This document shows, piece by piece, positions 24,748-32,773 of a stretch of 64,000 nt of DNA. The stretch comes from Bradyrhizobium manausense (lineage in GTDB: Bacteria; Pseudomonadota; Alphaproteobacteria; Rhizobiales; Xanthobacteraceae): assembly GCF_018131105.1 (NCBI RefSeq), contig NZ_JAFCJI010000002.1, forward strand, positions 310,001 through 374,000, read 5' to 3'. The position numbers were made by a program, and so were the translations under genes. Positions within the stretch are counted from its first letter, which is position 1. Each line of letters begins with the position of its first letter. The notes beneath the pieces were generated by a model. That model was not told the origin of the DNA. It ran no database searches and was given only the letters and a program-made list of their open reading frames with translations.

Positions 24748-25710
24748 TCACGCCCTCACCTCCTGCCGCTGAAACAGCACGTAGCTGAACGCAAAAAGAA
24801 TGATCGTTCCAGCGACGAGGCCGACGGTCTGCGGCCACGCGATCATGATGCTTTCGCCGAAGGGCAGCGGCGCGCCCATGACGGCCCCACGGAGCTGATC
24901 GAGGAAGACAGGGCCAAGCGCGCGGGTCGTCGGCGACAGCACTGCAAGCATCGCTTCTTCAAACAGGTCGTTCGGCGACAGCCGCAGCAGTTCGTGCGTC
25001 CACACCGCGGTCGCCGGATCGTTCAGGCCGAGCAGCGCGTACCGTGGGTCGGGTGGGGCAACCACCTGAGCCAGAGCCGGAGCCAGCATCGGCCAGAGCA
25101 CCGTCAGGAACAGCCACACGCCGAGCGCGACCAGGGCCGCGGTGGCAGCCGACCGGAACACCGTGGACAGCAGCATCGCCAACGATAGCCAGACGCCCGC
25201 ATAGAAGATCGCCACGATCAGGAACACCAGCGATCGCGCGACCTCCTCGCTGCCCGGCGGCACGCCGAGAAAGATCAGGCCGAGGCCGATCACCAGCAGC
25301 CACAAGGCGGCAAGGCTGATTCCGATGGTAGCAAGCGCCGCAAGGAACTTCCCCATCAGCAGGGCATCACGGTAGATCGGCTGCGCAAGGATGCGCGACA
25401 ATGTCCGCCTGGTGTGCTCGCCGTTGACTGCGTCAAAGCCCAGCCCGATCGCCATCAGCGGAATGAGGAAGCCGAGGATCGCGACGAAGGACGGCAACGG
25501 CGCCTGGTCGATCGTGAAGAGCCGCAGCAGCAGGAACGGATCTTCGGCAGTCGTCTGCCTGAGGCTGTTGATCGCTTCGTACAGAGCTGCGAGAGCCGTG
25601 AAGACGATCAGGAGCTCCAACATCAACATGCGGACGCTGGAGATATGATCGGCAAGCTCCTTGACGAAGACGGTCGACAGTCCCTGGAACGGTGATCCCT
25701 CACGCCGCAT
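24748..25710 (-). CDS. ABC-2 type permease (NosY-like)
   Basis: The product has 320 residues from ATG 25710, which overlaps the ATPase 3' end by 11 bases. It is a polytopic ABC-2 transporter: N-terminal FVKELADHISSVRMLMLELLIVF, the segment LGFLIPLMAIGLGFDAVNGEHTRRTLSRILAQPIYRDALLMGKFLAAL, then several hydrophobic helices and the end SYVLFQRQEVRA. The pattern GFDAVNGEHTRRTLSR resembles NosY-type permeases. It is the last gene of the NEW3-ATPase-permease unit. Export or membrane-lipid/protein handling is expected; cargo unknown. Confidence 0.85.
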   Translation of the reverse strand: MRREGSPFQGLSTVFVKELADHISSVRMLMLELLIVFTALAALYEAINSLRQTTAEDPFLLLRLFTIDQAPLPSFVAILGFLIPLMAIGLGFDAVNGEHTRRTLSRILAQPIYRDALLMGKFLAALATIGISLAALWLLVIGLGLIFLGVPPGSEEVARSLVFLIVAIFYAGVWLSLAMLLSTVFRSAATAALVALGVWLFLTVLWPMLAPALAQVVAPPDPRYALLGLNDPATAVWTHELLRLSPNDLFEEAMLAVLSPTTRALGPVFLDQLRGAVMGAPLPFGESIMIAWPQTVGLVAGTIILFAFSYVLFQRQEVRA

Positions 25711-26686
25711 GACGGACGCCTCCGGTTGGCTGGCCCTGGAAATAGCGCGCGTAGATCGCCTCGAGGCTCGGCTCGTCGACGGACAGCTTGCGCAAGGCGC
25801 CGTCGACCCCGACGACCGCGCGCGCCGCATCAGGTCGCACGTCACGCTCCGCGGTCATGCGGAAGCGGTCCGCGGCGAGCGTCTTGACCTCGGTAACGCC
25901 GGGGATCATGGCAAGCCGCCGGGCGATCCCCGGTCCGTCGGCCTCGACCTCCACGACAAAGCCGGCGCCCAGAACCTTGACCGACAGCTCCGGCACCGCC
26001 CCCATCAGTACGATTTGGCCGGCCTTGAACAACGCGACGCGGTCGCAGATGCGCTGGACCTGGTCGAGCATATGGGATGACAGCAGCACGGTGATGCCTT
26101 CGGCCTTGAGCTCGCCGATCAATTCCAGGAATTCCTGGGTCGCCTGCGGATCGAGGCCCGATGTCGGCTCGTCCAGGATCGCGATCTCGGCGCGCTTCAT
26201 GATGATCTCGGCCAACCCCAGCCGCTGCCGCATGCCGCGCGAGAAGGTCGCGACCCGCTTCGAGGCGACGTCGATCAGCCCGACGCGGTTGAGCGCCTGC
26301 TCGATCCTGCCCGCGCGCTCCGCGCGGGCCAGCCCCATCAGCTTGCCGGTGTAGGCGAGGTTCTCCGTGGCCGTCAGCTGGTCGTAGAAGCCGACGGCGT
26401 CAGGAAGATAACCGACGCGGCGCTTGACCTTGAGCGGCTCGCGCGCCGGATTGAAACCGAGCACGTTGATCTCTCCGGACGATATCTCGGTCAAGCCGAG
26501 CATCATCAGGATCGTGGTGGTCTTGCCGGCTCCGTTCGGACCGAGCAGGCCGAACACCTCGCCTCGGACGATGTCAAGGTCGATACCATCGACCACCGTC
26601 GTGTTGCCATAGCGCCGGGTCAAGCCGCGCGCATGGATGACCGGAACGTGCATTGGAGTCCGGGTCTCGGTTTGTTGCTCGCTCAT
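25700..26686 (-). CDS. ABC-2 type ATPase (NosF/CcmA-like)
   Basis: The product has 328 residues from ATG 26686, overlapping the NEW3 gene stop (ATGA). Walker A GPNGAGKTTT, Q-loop VGYLPDAVGFYDQLTATENLAYTGKLMGL, signature FSRGMRQRLGLAEIIMKRAEIAILDEPTSGLDP and H-loop LLSSHMLDQVQRICDRV. A roughly 90-residue C-terminal regulatory part follows (GAGFVVEVEADGPGIARRLAMIPGVTEV). It is the exporter-type ATPase for the permease directly downstream. Confidence 0.92.
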   Translation of the reverse strand: MSEQQTETRTPMHVPVIHARGLTRRYGNTTVVDGIDLDIVRGEVFGLLGPNGAGKTTTILMMLGLTEISSGEINVLGFNPAREPLKVKRRVGYLPDAVGFYDQLTATENLAYTGKLMGLARAERAGRIEQALNRVGLIDVASKRVATFSRGMRQRLGLAEIIMKRAEIAILDEPTSGLDPQATQEFLELIGELKAEGITVLLSSHMLDQVQRICDRVALFKAGQIVLMGAVPELSVKVLGAGFVVEVEADGPGIARRLAMIPGVTEVKTLAADRFRMTAERDVRPDAARAVVGVDGALRKLSVDEPSLEAIYARYFQGQPTGGVRHAA

Positions 26687-27849
26687 CGCCGTCCAAACCT
26701 CGCAACGGCACCCAGCATCAGCAACAGCGCGACGCCGATGACACCGGCGCCCGCGACTCCCCATACAGTCGAGGTGCCGACCGTGATGCGGAACTGGCTC
26801 GACGCCGTTTCACCCTTGGAGGTGGCGCGGATGTTGGCCTGATAATCGCCGGCCAGCGATTTGTCGCCAGGCGTGAGCAGCGCCTGCACCTCGCTGTCCT
26901 TGCCGGGCACGAGACGATCAATCGTCGCGGGCTCGAATGTCACCTTCCATCCGTTCGGCGCCGTGCCAGCGAGCGCGATGTTCTCTGCCGGCGCCGTCCC
27001 GCTGTTGCTCACGACGATCGGGATCGAGCTCTGCTTGCCTGCGACGGCACGCGCGCTCAAGAGACCATCGCGACCGGAGATCTGGAGTTGCGGTTCGCCA
27101 ACCACGTCGAGCGCAAGCTCGGTCGAGGCTGAAGCGTCCCCCGCCTTCACCGTCACCTTCACCGGAAAATGGCCGGCACCGGTGGCGCTGGGCGGCCGCA
27201 CCTTCAGCTTGATGTCCTTCGATTGACCGGCGTCGATCGGGATCGAAGACAGCTCCTGCGTGCCATAGGCCTCGGTGAACGAGGTCTCGAAATTGGCGGG
27301 TGCATCGGCGGCGAAACTGGCGACGACGTTGCGACCCGAATCGTTCTTGATCGAGAGCGTATAATCGAAATTCGATTTCGGACTGCCGCGCAGCGACGGC
27401 AGGCTGGACTTCACGCTGAGCTTGGCGGGCAGCTCCTTCGCGAGCGACACCGCGATGGGAAGCTCTGCGCTGGTGCCCTGCCCCTGGGCTTTGACCGTGA
27501 GCGTATGCGCGCTGAGATCGCTGCCGGCGGGGATGTCGAGCCGAAGCTGGAGCGCGACACTGCCGTCGGGCGCCGGCATCGCCGCACCGACCGGCTGGCC
27601 GCCGCCCAGCAGCGTCGCGGTCCAGCCGCTGGGCACGCCGGCGACCGAAAGCTGGTAGCGGTCCGGCGCGAGACCGTAATCCTGCAACCGCAGCGACACG
27701 TTGGTCGTGGTCCCCGGCCGCACCGTAACGGCCGGATAGTCGGTCATGAGATAGAGGCCCTTGATGTCGTGCGCCGGCTCAGCCGCATAAGCGGCCGAAC
27801 TGAGCAACATGAGGGCAAATGCAAGACGCGCAGCATCAAGCGCTCGCAT
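26683..27849 (-). CDS. Exported, membrane-anchored NEW3-domain protein
   Basis: The 388-aa product has a signal peptide (SSAAYAAEPAHD), then three or so Ig-like beta modules with NEW3-type phrases (YPAVTVRPGTTTNVSLRLQDYGLAPDRYQLSV, VSNSGTAPAENIALAGTAPNGWKVTFEP, GDYQANIRATSKG), and a C-terminal membrane helix (WGVAGAGVIGVALLLMLGAVARFGRR). It is thus a periplasmic domain held to the inner membrane. SD GCAGGAG lies ahead of ATG 27849. It leads the operon with the ABC-2 ATPase and permease, so it may be the substrate-facing subunit. Confidence 0.83.
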   Translation of the reverse strand: MRALDAARLAFALMLLSSAAYAAEPAHDIKGLYLMTDYPAVTVRPGTTTNVSLRLQDYGLAPDRYQLSVAGVPSGWTATLLGGGQPVGAAMPAPDGSVALQLRLDIPAGSDLSAHTLTVKAQGQGTSAELPIAVSLAKELPAKLSVKSSLPSLRGSPKSNFDYTLSIKNDSGRNVVASFAADAPANFETSFTEAYGTQELSSIPIDAGQSKDIKLKVRPPSATGAGHFPVKVTVKAGDASASTELALDVVGEPQLQISGRDGLLSARAVAGKQSSIPIVVSNSGTAPAENIALAGTAPNGWKVTFEPATIDRLVPGKDSEVQALLTPGDKSLAGDYQANIRATSKGETASSQFRITVGTSTVWGVAGAGVIGVALLLMLGAVARFGRR

Positions 27850-28037
27850 GGACGATACTCCTGCAAGGAAAGTGAGCCAGAGATGGATAACGGCGACGCC
27901 GGAAAGACGATGGCGGCCGCATGCCGGATGATGGGCGCAATCGTGACAAAGTTTGGGAGGCGAGACGCCGAGCCAATTACAAGTCGGTGATCTCAGGCAT
28001 TTTTGGCTCAGACTTTAGTTTGAAATTCCGCTTGCGC

Positions 28038-28043
28038 GGTCAA
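28038..28043 (-). promoter_or_regulatory. Possible -35 element (TTGACC) for the NEW3/ABC operon
   Basis: On the minus strand TTGACC lies just downstream of the palindrome 28049-28071. The -10 hexamer expected 17 bp further on (AACTAA) is poor, so this is only a candidate promoter. Confidence 0.3.
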
Positions 28044-28048
28044 AGATT

Positions 28049-28071
28049 AATATATCGTAATACGATATATT
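28049..28071. promoter_or_regulatory. Perfect AT-rich palindrome, likely operator
   Basis: The arms AATATATCGTA and TACGATATATT are exact inverse complements around a single central A. It stands 200 bp upstream of the NEW3 gene and 32 bp after the end of the LtaS-like gene. Such a long AT-rich palindrome in GC-rich DNA is the shape of a dimeric repressor site (PadR/GntR-like). It is not terminator-like because no GC stem is present. Confidence 0.6.
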
Positions 28072-28102
28072 TTCGGCTCGCGTGAATGCGGAAGCGCGAT
28101 CG

Positions 28103-29815
28103 CTAGAGTCCGTGAATCATCCCCGCATCGATCAGCAACCGGTTGAGCCGCCGCGCCTCGGCGCCGTCCTTGCAACCGTAGAAGACGCCCTTGCACCTGA
28201 GCATGATCTCCTTCTGCTCGGCGAAGGAGGGATCGAGCGGAATGCCGGCCGCCTCCTGGATCACCAGCGGCAGATAGGCACCGTCGATCGTGTCCATCAC
28301 CGCGTCGCTTTTGACCGGCTCAAAATTGACGGCGTCGACCGCGTAGTAGGTCGCGTAGAGACGTGGATCGTAAGCGTCGAGCTTCTTGCCGATCGCGCCT
28401 TCGTCGAGCCCGGGCTCGAGGATGCCAGGCGCGAACTCGGGCTGATGATCGCCGTAGCGCACGATCAGGAAAGGCTCGCCCGGAAAGCTCTTCTTCAAGC
28501 CTGCGATGAAGGTCTTGTATTGCTCGGCACTCATCGCCTGCCGGCGCAGATATTCGTCGATGGACGGCACATTGCCCGGCGCGCGCCAGTTCGGCAGCAG
28601 ATCGGGGCGGAAGCGCGTCTCCCAGGGAAAATGATTGGCGCCGAGATAGATGAAGGTGAACAGCGGCTTGTTCGGCGTCCGCTCGCCCATCAGCCGCAGC
28701 GCCTTGTCGTAGAAGAAGCTGTCGGGCTCGACGTCCTTCGCGCCAAGATCGCGAGAGTCGAGGAAGCGCTCGACACCGGTCGTCATCTGGAAGCTGCGCG
28801 CGCCCATGAAACCACCATACGCGGGATAGAGCGACATGGTGTCATAGCCGCAGCGGCGTAGCGCCAACGGCAGACCGCGCTCGACGCGCCCGGACGCAAT
28901 GCGCGTCACGAAATAGGCAAAGCGGCCAAACGAGCGCGAGGAGAGGCCCGCGAGGACGTTGTATTCGGTGAACCAGCTCGGGCCGCCATTGCTCTCGGCG
29001 AGGAACGTGCGCTCCTTGCCGTCCCAGGATTTGAAATGGCTGCCGTAACCCTGCGGCACCTTGATGCCCTGTGCGGCGCGGATGTCAAAACTCGATTCAT
29101 CATGGATCATGATGATGTTCGGCCGGCGGCCGACAGGATGGCAGGCATCGACCAGCGGCAGGTTGAGCCGTTCGTTGGTCGAGGCGGCCGACTCCATGAA
29201 GCCGTACTGCACGAAATCGGAAACCGCGGTGACGCCGGAGCGGAAGAACTTCGAGAGATAACCGTCGTCGTAATAGCCGCGCCAGGCTTCGTCAGGATGA
29301 TAGACGGAGTAGAACACCAGCCCGGCGAGGCAGGCCAGCATCGATGCGAGCGCCGGCAGGCGGCGAATACGAAACGGATCGAGCCACCATAGCGCATACA
29401 TCAGCGGCAGCGTGACGAAGCCGGCTCCGATCACCGACCAGCGCAAATTCGGGAAGATCGTGAACAGGAACGCGACGGTGTCGCGGTCGATCATCATCAG
29501 GTCGATGAAGTTCACAGTCATCTGCGCGACGTCGTGCTTGAGCTGCGACAACAGCACCAGCACCACGACCATGGTCAGCGACAGCGCGCCCGACAGCGCC
29601 GGCCGCCGCAACAGCGTGATCCAGAAGAAGTTGAGAATGCCCCAGGCGAACAGAAATGAAAGACGGGAGCCGAAATCGGCCTCGGTCTCGTACATCAACG
29701 CAAGCGCTGCGAAATGCGGCGCGGCGACCGCGAGCAGCCGCCAGATGCCGAGCGCGGCCACGCTCGCCAGAACGGCGGTGGTGGCGGAAGGACCAGGATT
29801 GGGCGCGGACGCCAT
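28103..29815 (-). CDS. LtaS/sulfatase-superfamily membrane phosphotransferase-like protein
   Basis: The 570-aa product (ATG 29815; GTG 29824 is possible) has about five N-terminal membrane helices (30-190), then an alkaline-phosphatase-superfamily catalytic domain. Visible metal-site pieces are PNIIMIHDESSFD (first metal ligand strand), NGGPSWFTEYNVLAGL (likely Ser nucleophile), LYPAYGGFMGARSFQ, and IVRYGDHQPEF (Asp-His metal ligands). The layout matches lipoteichoic-acid synthase/OpgB-like phosphoglycerol or phosphoethanolamine transferases acting on periplasmic glucans or lipids. The exact donor and acceptor are unknown. Confidence 0.83.
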   Translation of the reverse strand: MASAPNPGPSATTAVLASVAALGIWRLLAVAAPHFAALALMYETEADFGSRLSFLFAWGILNFFWITLLRRPALSGALSLTMVVVLVLLSQLKHDVAQMTVNFIDLMMIDRDTVAFLFTIFPNLRWSVIGAGFVTLPLMYALWWLDPFRIRRLPALASMLACLAGLVFYSVYHPDEAWRGYYDDGYLSKFFRSGVTAVSDFVQYGFMESAASTNERLNLPLVDACHPVGRRPNIIMIHDESSFDIRAAQGIKVPQGYGSHFKSWDGKERTFLAESNGGPSWFTEYNVLAGLSSRSFGRFAYFVTRIASGRVERGLPLALRRCGYDTMSLYPAYGGFMGARSFQMTTGVERFLDSRDLGAKDVEPDSFFYDKALRLMGERTPNKPLFTFIYLGANHFPWETRFRPDLLPNWRAPGNVPSIDEYLRRQAMSAEQYKTFIAGLKKSFPGEPFLIVRYGDHQPEFAPGILEPGLDEGAIGKKLDAYDPRLYATYYAVDAVNFEPVKSDAVMDTIDGAYLPLVIQEAAGIPLDPSFAEQKEIMLRCKGVFYGCKDGAEARRLNRLLIDAGMIHGL

Positions 29816-29907
29816 CGCCGACACGCTGAACTTAGATCCGGCGCGGTGATGCCAAGCCGTCTGGCCGTCCTCGAGACCGCCAGGGCGTCCGGGCAGCCGG
29901 CTGCACC

Positions 29908-29936
29908 GTGTCACAAAACTGTAATGGAATGGTCAC
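29908..29936 (+). promoter_or_regulatory. Pho-box-like triple direct repeat
   Basis: The 7-mers GTGTCAC, CTGTAAT and TGGTCAC are spaced by 4 nt (11-nt period), close to the CTGTCAT-N4-CTGTCAT PhoB pattern. It lies 93 bp upstream of the LtaS-like gene but in the opposite orientation to it, which weakens the case. Confidence 0.3.
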
Positions 29937-30010
29937 AGGCAAGCAACGCGATCCGCCGTCCGACCTTCGCTTAATGTTAGCAGGCGGCGAACGGCCGCAC
30001 CTCGGCGACG

Positions 30011-30664
30011 CTAAGCCTTCGCGATCCCGGCGATGAACAGATCGATCACCCCCTCTGCCATCCGCTCGATCTCACCCTCCTCCACGCCCCAGCGCGGGAA
30101 ATGACCATCGAGGTTCATCCGCGCCAAACCGTAGACCAGGGCACGGCCGGCGATCTGGATGCGCTTGAGATCGACTGACCGCAGCACATCCTGCGCAGCC
30201 GCCTCAGCCAGCATCCGTTCCGTCAGCGCGACCAGCTCGGCATTGTCGCGGGTCAGCTCGGCCGAGCTGCCATGGGCGAAATAGCGCCCCGTGGAGATGA
30301 TCTCGAAATGCGCGGGGTTTCGCATCGCCCATCGCACATAGGCGATGCCAAAGGCGCGGAAGCGCGCCAGCGGGTCGGTGGGCTGAACATTCGCCAGCGT
30401 CGCCTCGATCTCGGCCCGAAAACGCCGCTGCGCCTCCTCTGCCGCTGCAGCCATCAGCGCGTCGCGGTTGGGAAAGTGCCGGAACGGAGCCCCCGGCGAT
30501 ACCGCGGCCCGCCGCGCGGCCTCGCGCACCGAGACCTCGGCGCCTTCGGCCGCCAGTTGCAACGCAGCATCGATCAGCGCGCGGCGGAGGTCGCCGTGAT
30601 GATAAGGCCGGGCTTCAGGCATCTGGCGACGGACGCGAGGTCTTGAGGGCTGACGGGCGGGCAT
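30011..30664 (-). CDS. TetR/AcrR-family transcriptional regulator
   Basis: The product has 217 residues from ATG 30664 (AGGAAG five bases upstream). The N-terminal helix-turn-helix region reads HHGDLRRALIDAALQLAAEG, VSVREAARRAAVSPGAPFRHFPNRDALMAAAAEEA, the TetR hallmark. The rest is a helical ligand domain of the WHG/TetR_C type (PAHFEIISTGRYF). It is divergent from the ferric-reductase-like gene, and two good palindromic operators lie between them, so it probably represses both itself and that gene. Confidence 0.9.
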   Translation of the reverse strand: MPARQPSRPRVRRQMPEARPYHHGDLRRALIDAALQLAAEGAEVSVREAARRAAVSPGAPFRHFPNRDALMAAAAEEAQRRFRAEIEATLANVQPTDPLARFRAFGIAYVRWAMRNPAHFEIISTGRYFAHGSSAELTRDNAELVALTERMLAEAAAQDVLRSVDLKRIQIAGRALVYGLARMNLDGHFPRWGVEEGEIERMAEGVIDLFIAGIAKA

Positions 30665-30692
30665 GGCGCTTCCTAACATCACCCGAACGTGA

Positions 30693-30711
30693 ATGTAAGC
30701 AGCGATTACAC
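30693..30711. promoter_or_regulatory. TetR operator, copy 1
   Basis: ATGTAAGC-AGC-GATTACAC: an 8-3-8 inverted repeat with small mismatches, 29 bp ahead of the tetR start. It shares layout and most bases with copy 2. Confidence 0.65.
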
Positions 30712-30735
30712 CATTGACGACGATGCCGCTTCGAA

Positions 30736-30754
30736 ATGTAATCGTTGATTACAT
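30736..30754. promoter_or_regulatory. TetR operator, copy 2
   Basis: ATGTAATC-GTT-GATTACAT: a perfect 8-bp inverted repeat with a 3-nt spacer, 15 bp before the GTG start of the membrane gene. Together with copy 1 (centres 43 bp apart) it fits divergent repression. Confidence 0.75.
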
Positions 30755-30769
30755 GAGGAGGAGACCACC

Positions 30770-31390
30770 GTGTCGCAACGTCGAAGCTGGTTCGAAGGCT
30801 GGCGGCTGCTTGCCGTTCTCACGCTGAGCCTCGTCGCCTTGAGCCTCTGGGTCGCTTCGATGCAACAGTTCGAGGTCGAAGGCGTACGCATGGTGATCCG
30901 TTTTACCGCCCGCAGTTCGCTGCTGCTGTTCTGCCTGGCCTTCAGTGCCACAGCGCTGGCGCGGCTGTGGCCCAACGCCTGGACGCACTGGCAGCGCCGC
31001 AACCGCCGCTACCTGGGCCTCAGCTTTGCGGCCTCCCACGCCATCCATGCCGTTGCGATCATCGTATTCGCCAAAATGGATCCGGCGGGCTTTGCCGAGG
31101 CGACCTCGCCGGCCTCCTACATCTTCGGCGGTATCGGCTATGCCGTCATCGTCGCCATGGGCGCGACCTCATTCGACCGCACCGCCGCGATGATCGGCCC
31201 CCGCGCCTGGCGCACGCTGCACCTCGTGGGCGGGTATTATCTCTGGTTTCAGTTCATGGTGTCGTTCGGCAAACGCGTGCCGGCGATGCCGACCTACGCG
31301 GCATTCCTCATTCCACTCCTGATCGTGATGGCGCTGCGGATGATCGCGATGGCCGCCCATCCACGCGGACGGACGGCCGAAGCGCGCTGA
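30770..31390 (+). CDS. Ferric-reductase-like transmembrane protein
   Basis: The 206-aa product starts at GTG 30770 with GAGGAGGAG just upstream. It has about six membrane segments. Paired His residues suited to heme occur in SFAASHAIHAVAIIVF and WRTLHLVGGYYLW, as in ferric reductase/MsrQ-type domains. No FAD or NAD domain is attached, so an electron donor partner would be needed. Divergent TetR control suggests induction by a small molecule. Confidence 0.8.
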   Translation: MSQRRSWFEGWRLLAVLTLSLVALSLWVASMQQFEVEGVRMVIRFTARSSLLLFCLAFSATALARLWPNAWTHWQRRNRRYLGLSFAASHAIHAVAIIVFAKMDPAGFAEATSPASYIFGGIGYAVIVAMGATSFDRTAAMIGPRAWRTLHLVGGYYLWFQFMVSFGKRVPAMPTYAAFLIPLLIVMALRMIAMAAHPRGRTAEAR

Positions 31391-31396
31391 GCGCGG

Positions 31397-32248
31397 TCAA
31401 ACCTGCGGCAGCAGTCCGAGCCGTTTGGCGATGATGCGGTCGAATGTCCGCTTCGGCAGTACCGCCCCGATCAGATGGCGCAGCCGGTCCGGTGTGATCT
31501 GGTAGCGCACCTTGGGGCTTGGCGAGGTAAGCGCCTCGAACACGATCTCGGCGACCCGCTCGGCGGGCAGACCATTGGCGCCGAGCTCCATCATGAAAGC
31601 CATGACCTTGTTGAGCGCGGGGAGATAGGGCGAGTTCTTGTAGACCGAGAGATCGATCTCCTCGGCCTTGCTCCAGATCGGCGTCTTCACCGCGCCCGGG
31701 GCGACGATGATGACGTCGATACCGAACAACATCAGCTCGCGGCGCAAACTCTCGGAGAGGCCTTCGATCGCGTGCTTGGAGGTGCAATAAGGCGCCGACA
31801 GCGGATTGCCGTTCTTGCCCGCGACCGAGCTGATCATCACGATTCGACCCTTCGGTCCCTTCAGGGACGGGTCGGCGCCGAGCAGCGGGCCGAACGCCTG
31901 GGTGGCGATGACAGGGCCGATGACGTTGATGTCCATCTGGCGGCGGAAATCATCCGCCGACAGTTCGAGCACGGGACCGGCGACCGCGACGCCAGCATTG
32001 TTGACGAGGCCCGCCAGCGTCTCGCCACCCAGCGCCTCGCGCACCTGGCGCGCGGCGGCCAGCACGGCAGCCTCATCGGTGACATCGAACAGCAGCGGCG
32101 TGAAGTTCGCGCCGAACTCCCCCGTCAATCGATCGGCATCCGCTTGTTTGCGGACGCTGCCAAAGACGCGATACCCGCGCCCGATCAGGAATTTTGCAAT
32201 GGCCCAGCCAATGCCGGTGGACGCGCCGGTGACGACGACAGATCGCAT
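31397..32248 (-). CDS. Short-chain dehydrogenase/reductase (classical SDR)
   Basis: The 283-aa product has the Rossmann motif TGASTGIG at 7-14, NNAG, the catalytic Ser in MISSVAG and the Tyr-Lys pair YCTSK. An Arg in FGSVRKQADADRL after the second strand suggests NADP preference. The C-terminal extension (PKVRYQITPDRLRHLIGAVLPKRTFDRII) is typical of the DHRS/retinol-dehydrogenase-like SDRs. It is convergent with the membrane protein gene (6 nt between stops). Substrate unknown. Confidence 0.88.
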   Translation of the reverse strand: MRSVVVTGASTGIGWAIAKFLIGRGYRVFGSVRKQADADRLTGEFGANFTPLLFDVTDEAAVLAAARQVREALGGETLAGLVNNAGVAVAGPVLELSADDFRRQMDINVIGPVIATQAFGPLLGADPSLKGPKGRIVMISSVAGKNGNPLSAPYCTSKHAIEGLSESLRRELMLFGIDVIIVAPGAVKTPIWSKAEEIDLSVYKNSPYLPALNKVMAFMMELGANGLPAERVAEIVFEALTSPSPKVRYQITPDRLRHLIGAVLPKRTFDRIIAKRLGLLPQV

Positions 32249-32584
32249 GGTCCTCTCCCCCCTTTAGTGCCCCACGGTCAATGTAGAGAGAGGTCGCGTC
32301 AGCGCAATGCCACGGAGTTCTCAGGCCGCGCACGGACGATCTTTTTCGAAGCGGGACCGCGCTGCAAGAGGGTGGATCAGGTGTCGGTTCTTAAGATGAA
32401 GCGGCGCGCGAACGCCGCGACATGCGATTGGTCGCGACCTGAGAACGAGGATGAAGAGCCGAATCCTAGACTCTGAAGACGCAGAGCTTTCGGCGATCGC
32501 GAGCTCTGGAAATGACCTGAGAAACGACGCGAGCCCAAGAATGTGGTTTAAGTGTCAGTTCTTGTTGCTCTGAGAGGACATAAA
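32249..32584. other. Intergenic region between ilvC terminator and SDR gene, no gene seen
   Basis: This is part of a 525-bp gap. Open frames are short and lack ribosome sites. Two short related blocks (GTGTCGGTTCTT at 32381 and GTGTCAGTTCTT at 32552) are the only pattern. The SDR promoter must lie near 32250-32350. Confidence 0.45.
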
Positions 32585-32625
32585 CTCGCGAAGGATTTGA
32601 ATGAAGCAGCAATGCTTCGCGCGAG
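32585..32625. other. Nested stem-loop in the ilvC 3' region
   Basis: The outer stem CTCGCG / CGCGAG encloses an inner hairpin GAAGCA-GCAA-TGCTTC. It lies just beyond the candidate ilvC terminator. It could belong to a small RNA or a repeat; nothing else identifies it. Confidence 0.35.
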
Positions 32626-32628
32626 ATG

Positions 32629-32661
32629 AAAAGAGCGAGACCGCTGTTTGCGATCTCGCTC
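32629..32661 (-). terminator. Intrinsic terminator of the ilvC transcript
   Basis: On the minus strand an 8-bp stem GAGCGAGA / TCTCGCTC is followed directly by TTTT. It lies about 110 nt after the ilvC stop. Confidence 0.6.
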
Positions 32662-32773
32662 AGATATAATCTCGAAGATTTAAGATTTGGTTTGGCGAGC
32701 GAAGCTTTTTGTTTTCGCTCTCGCGTCCCGAACGTAACGCGTCAGCGACGCGCTACCCCGGAACGACAACGAC

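Noticed and set aside
27985..28010. Seven-codon frame (MPEITDL) on the minus strand ahead of the NEW3 gene
   Set aside because: Too short to support as a leader peptide; no ribosome site or attenuator hairpin follows.
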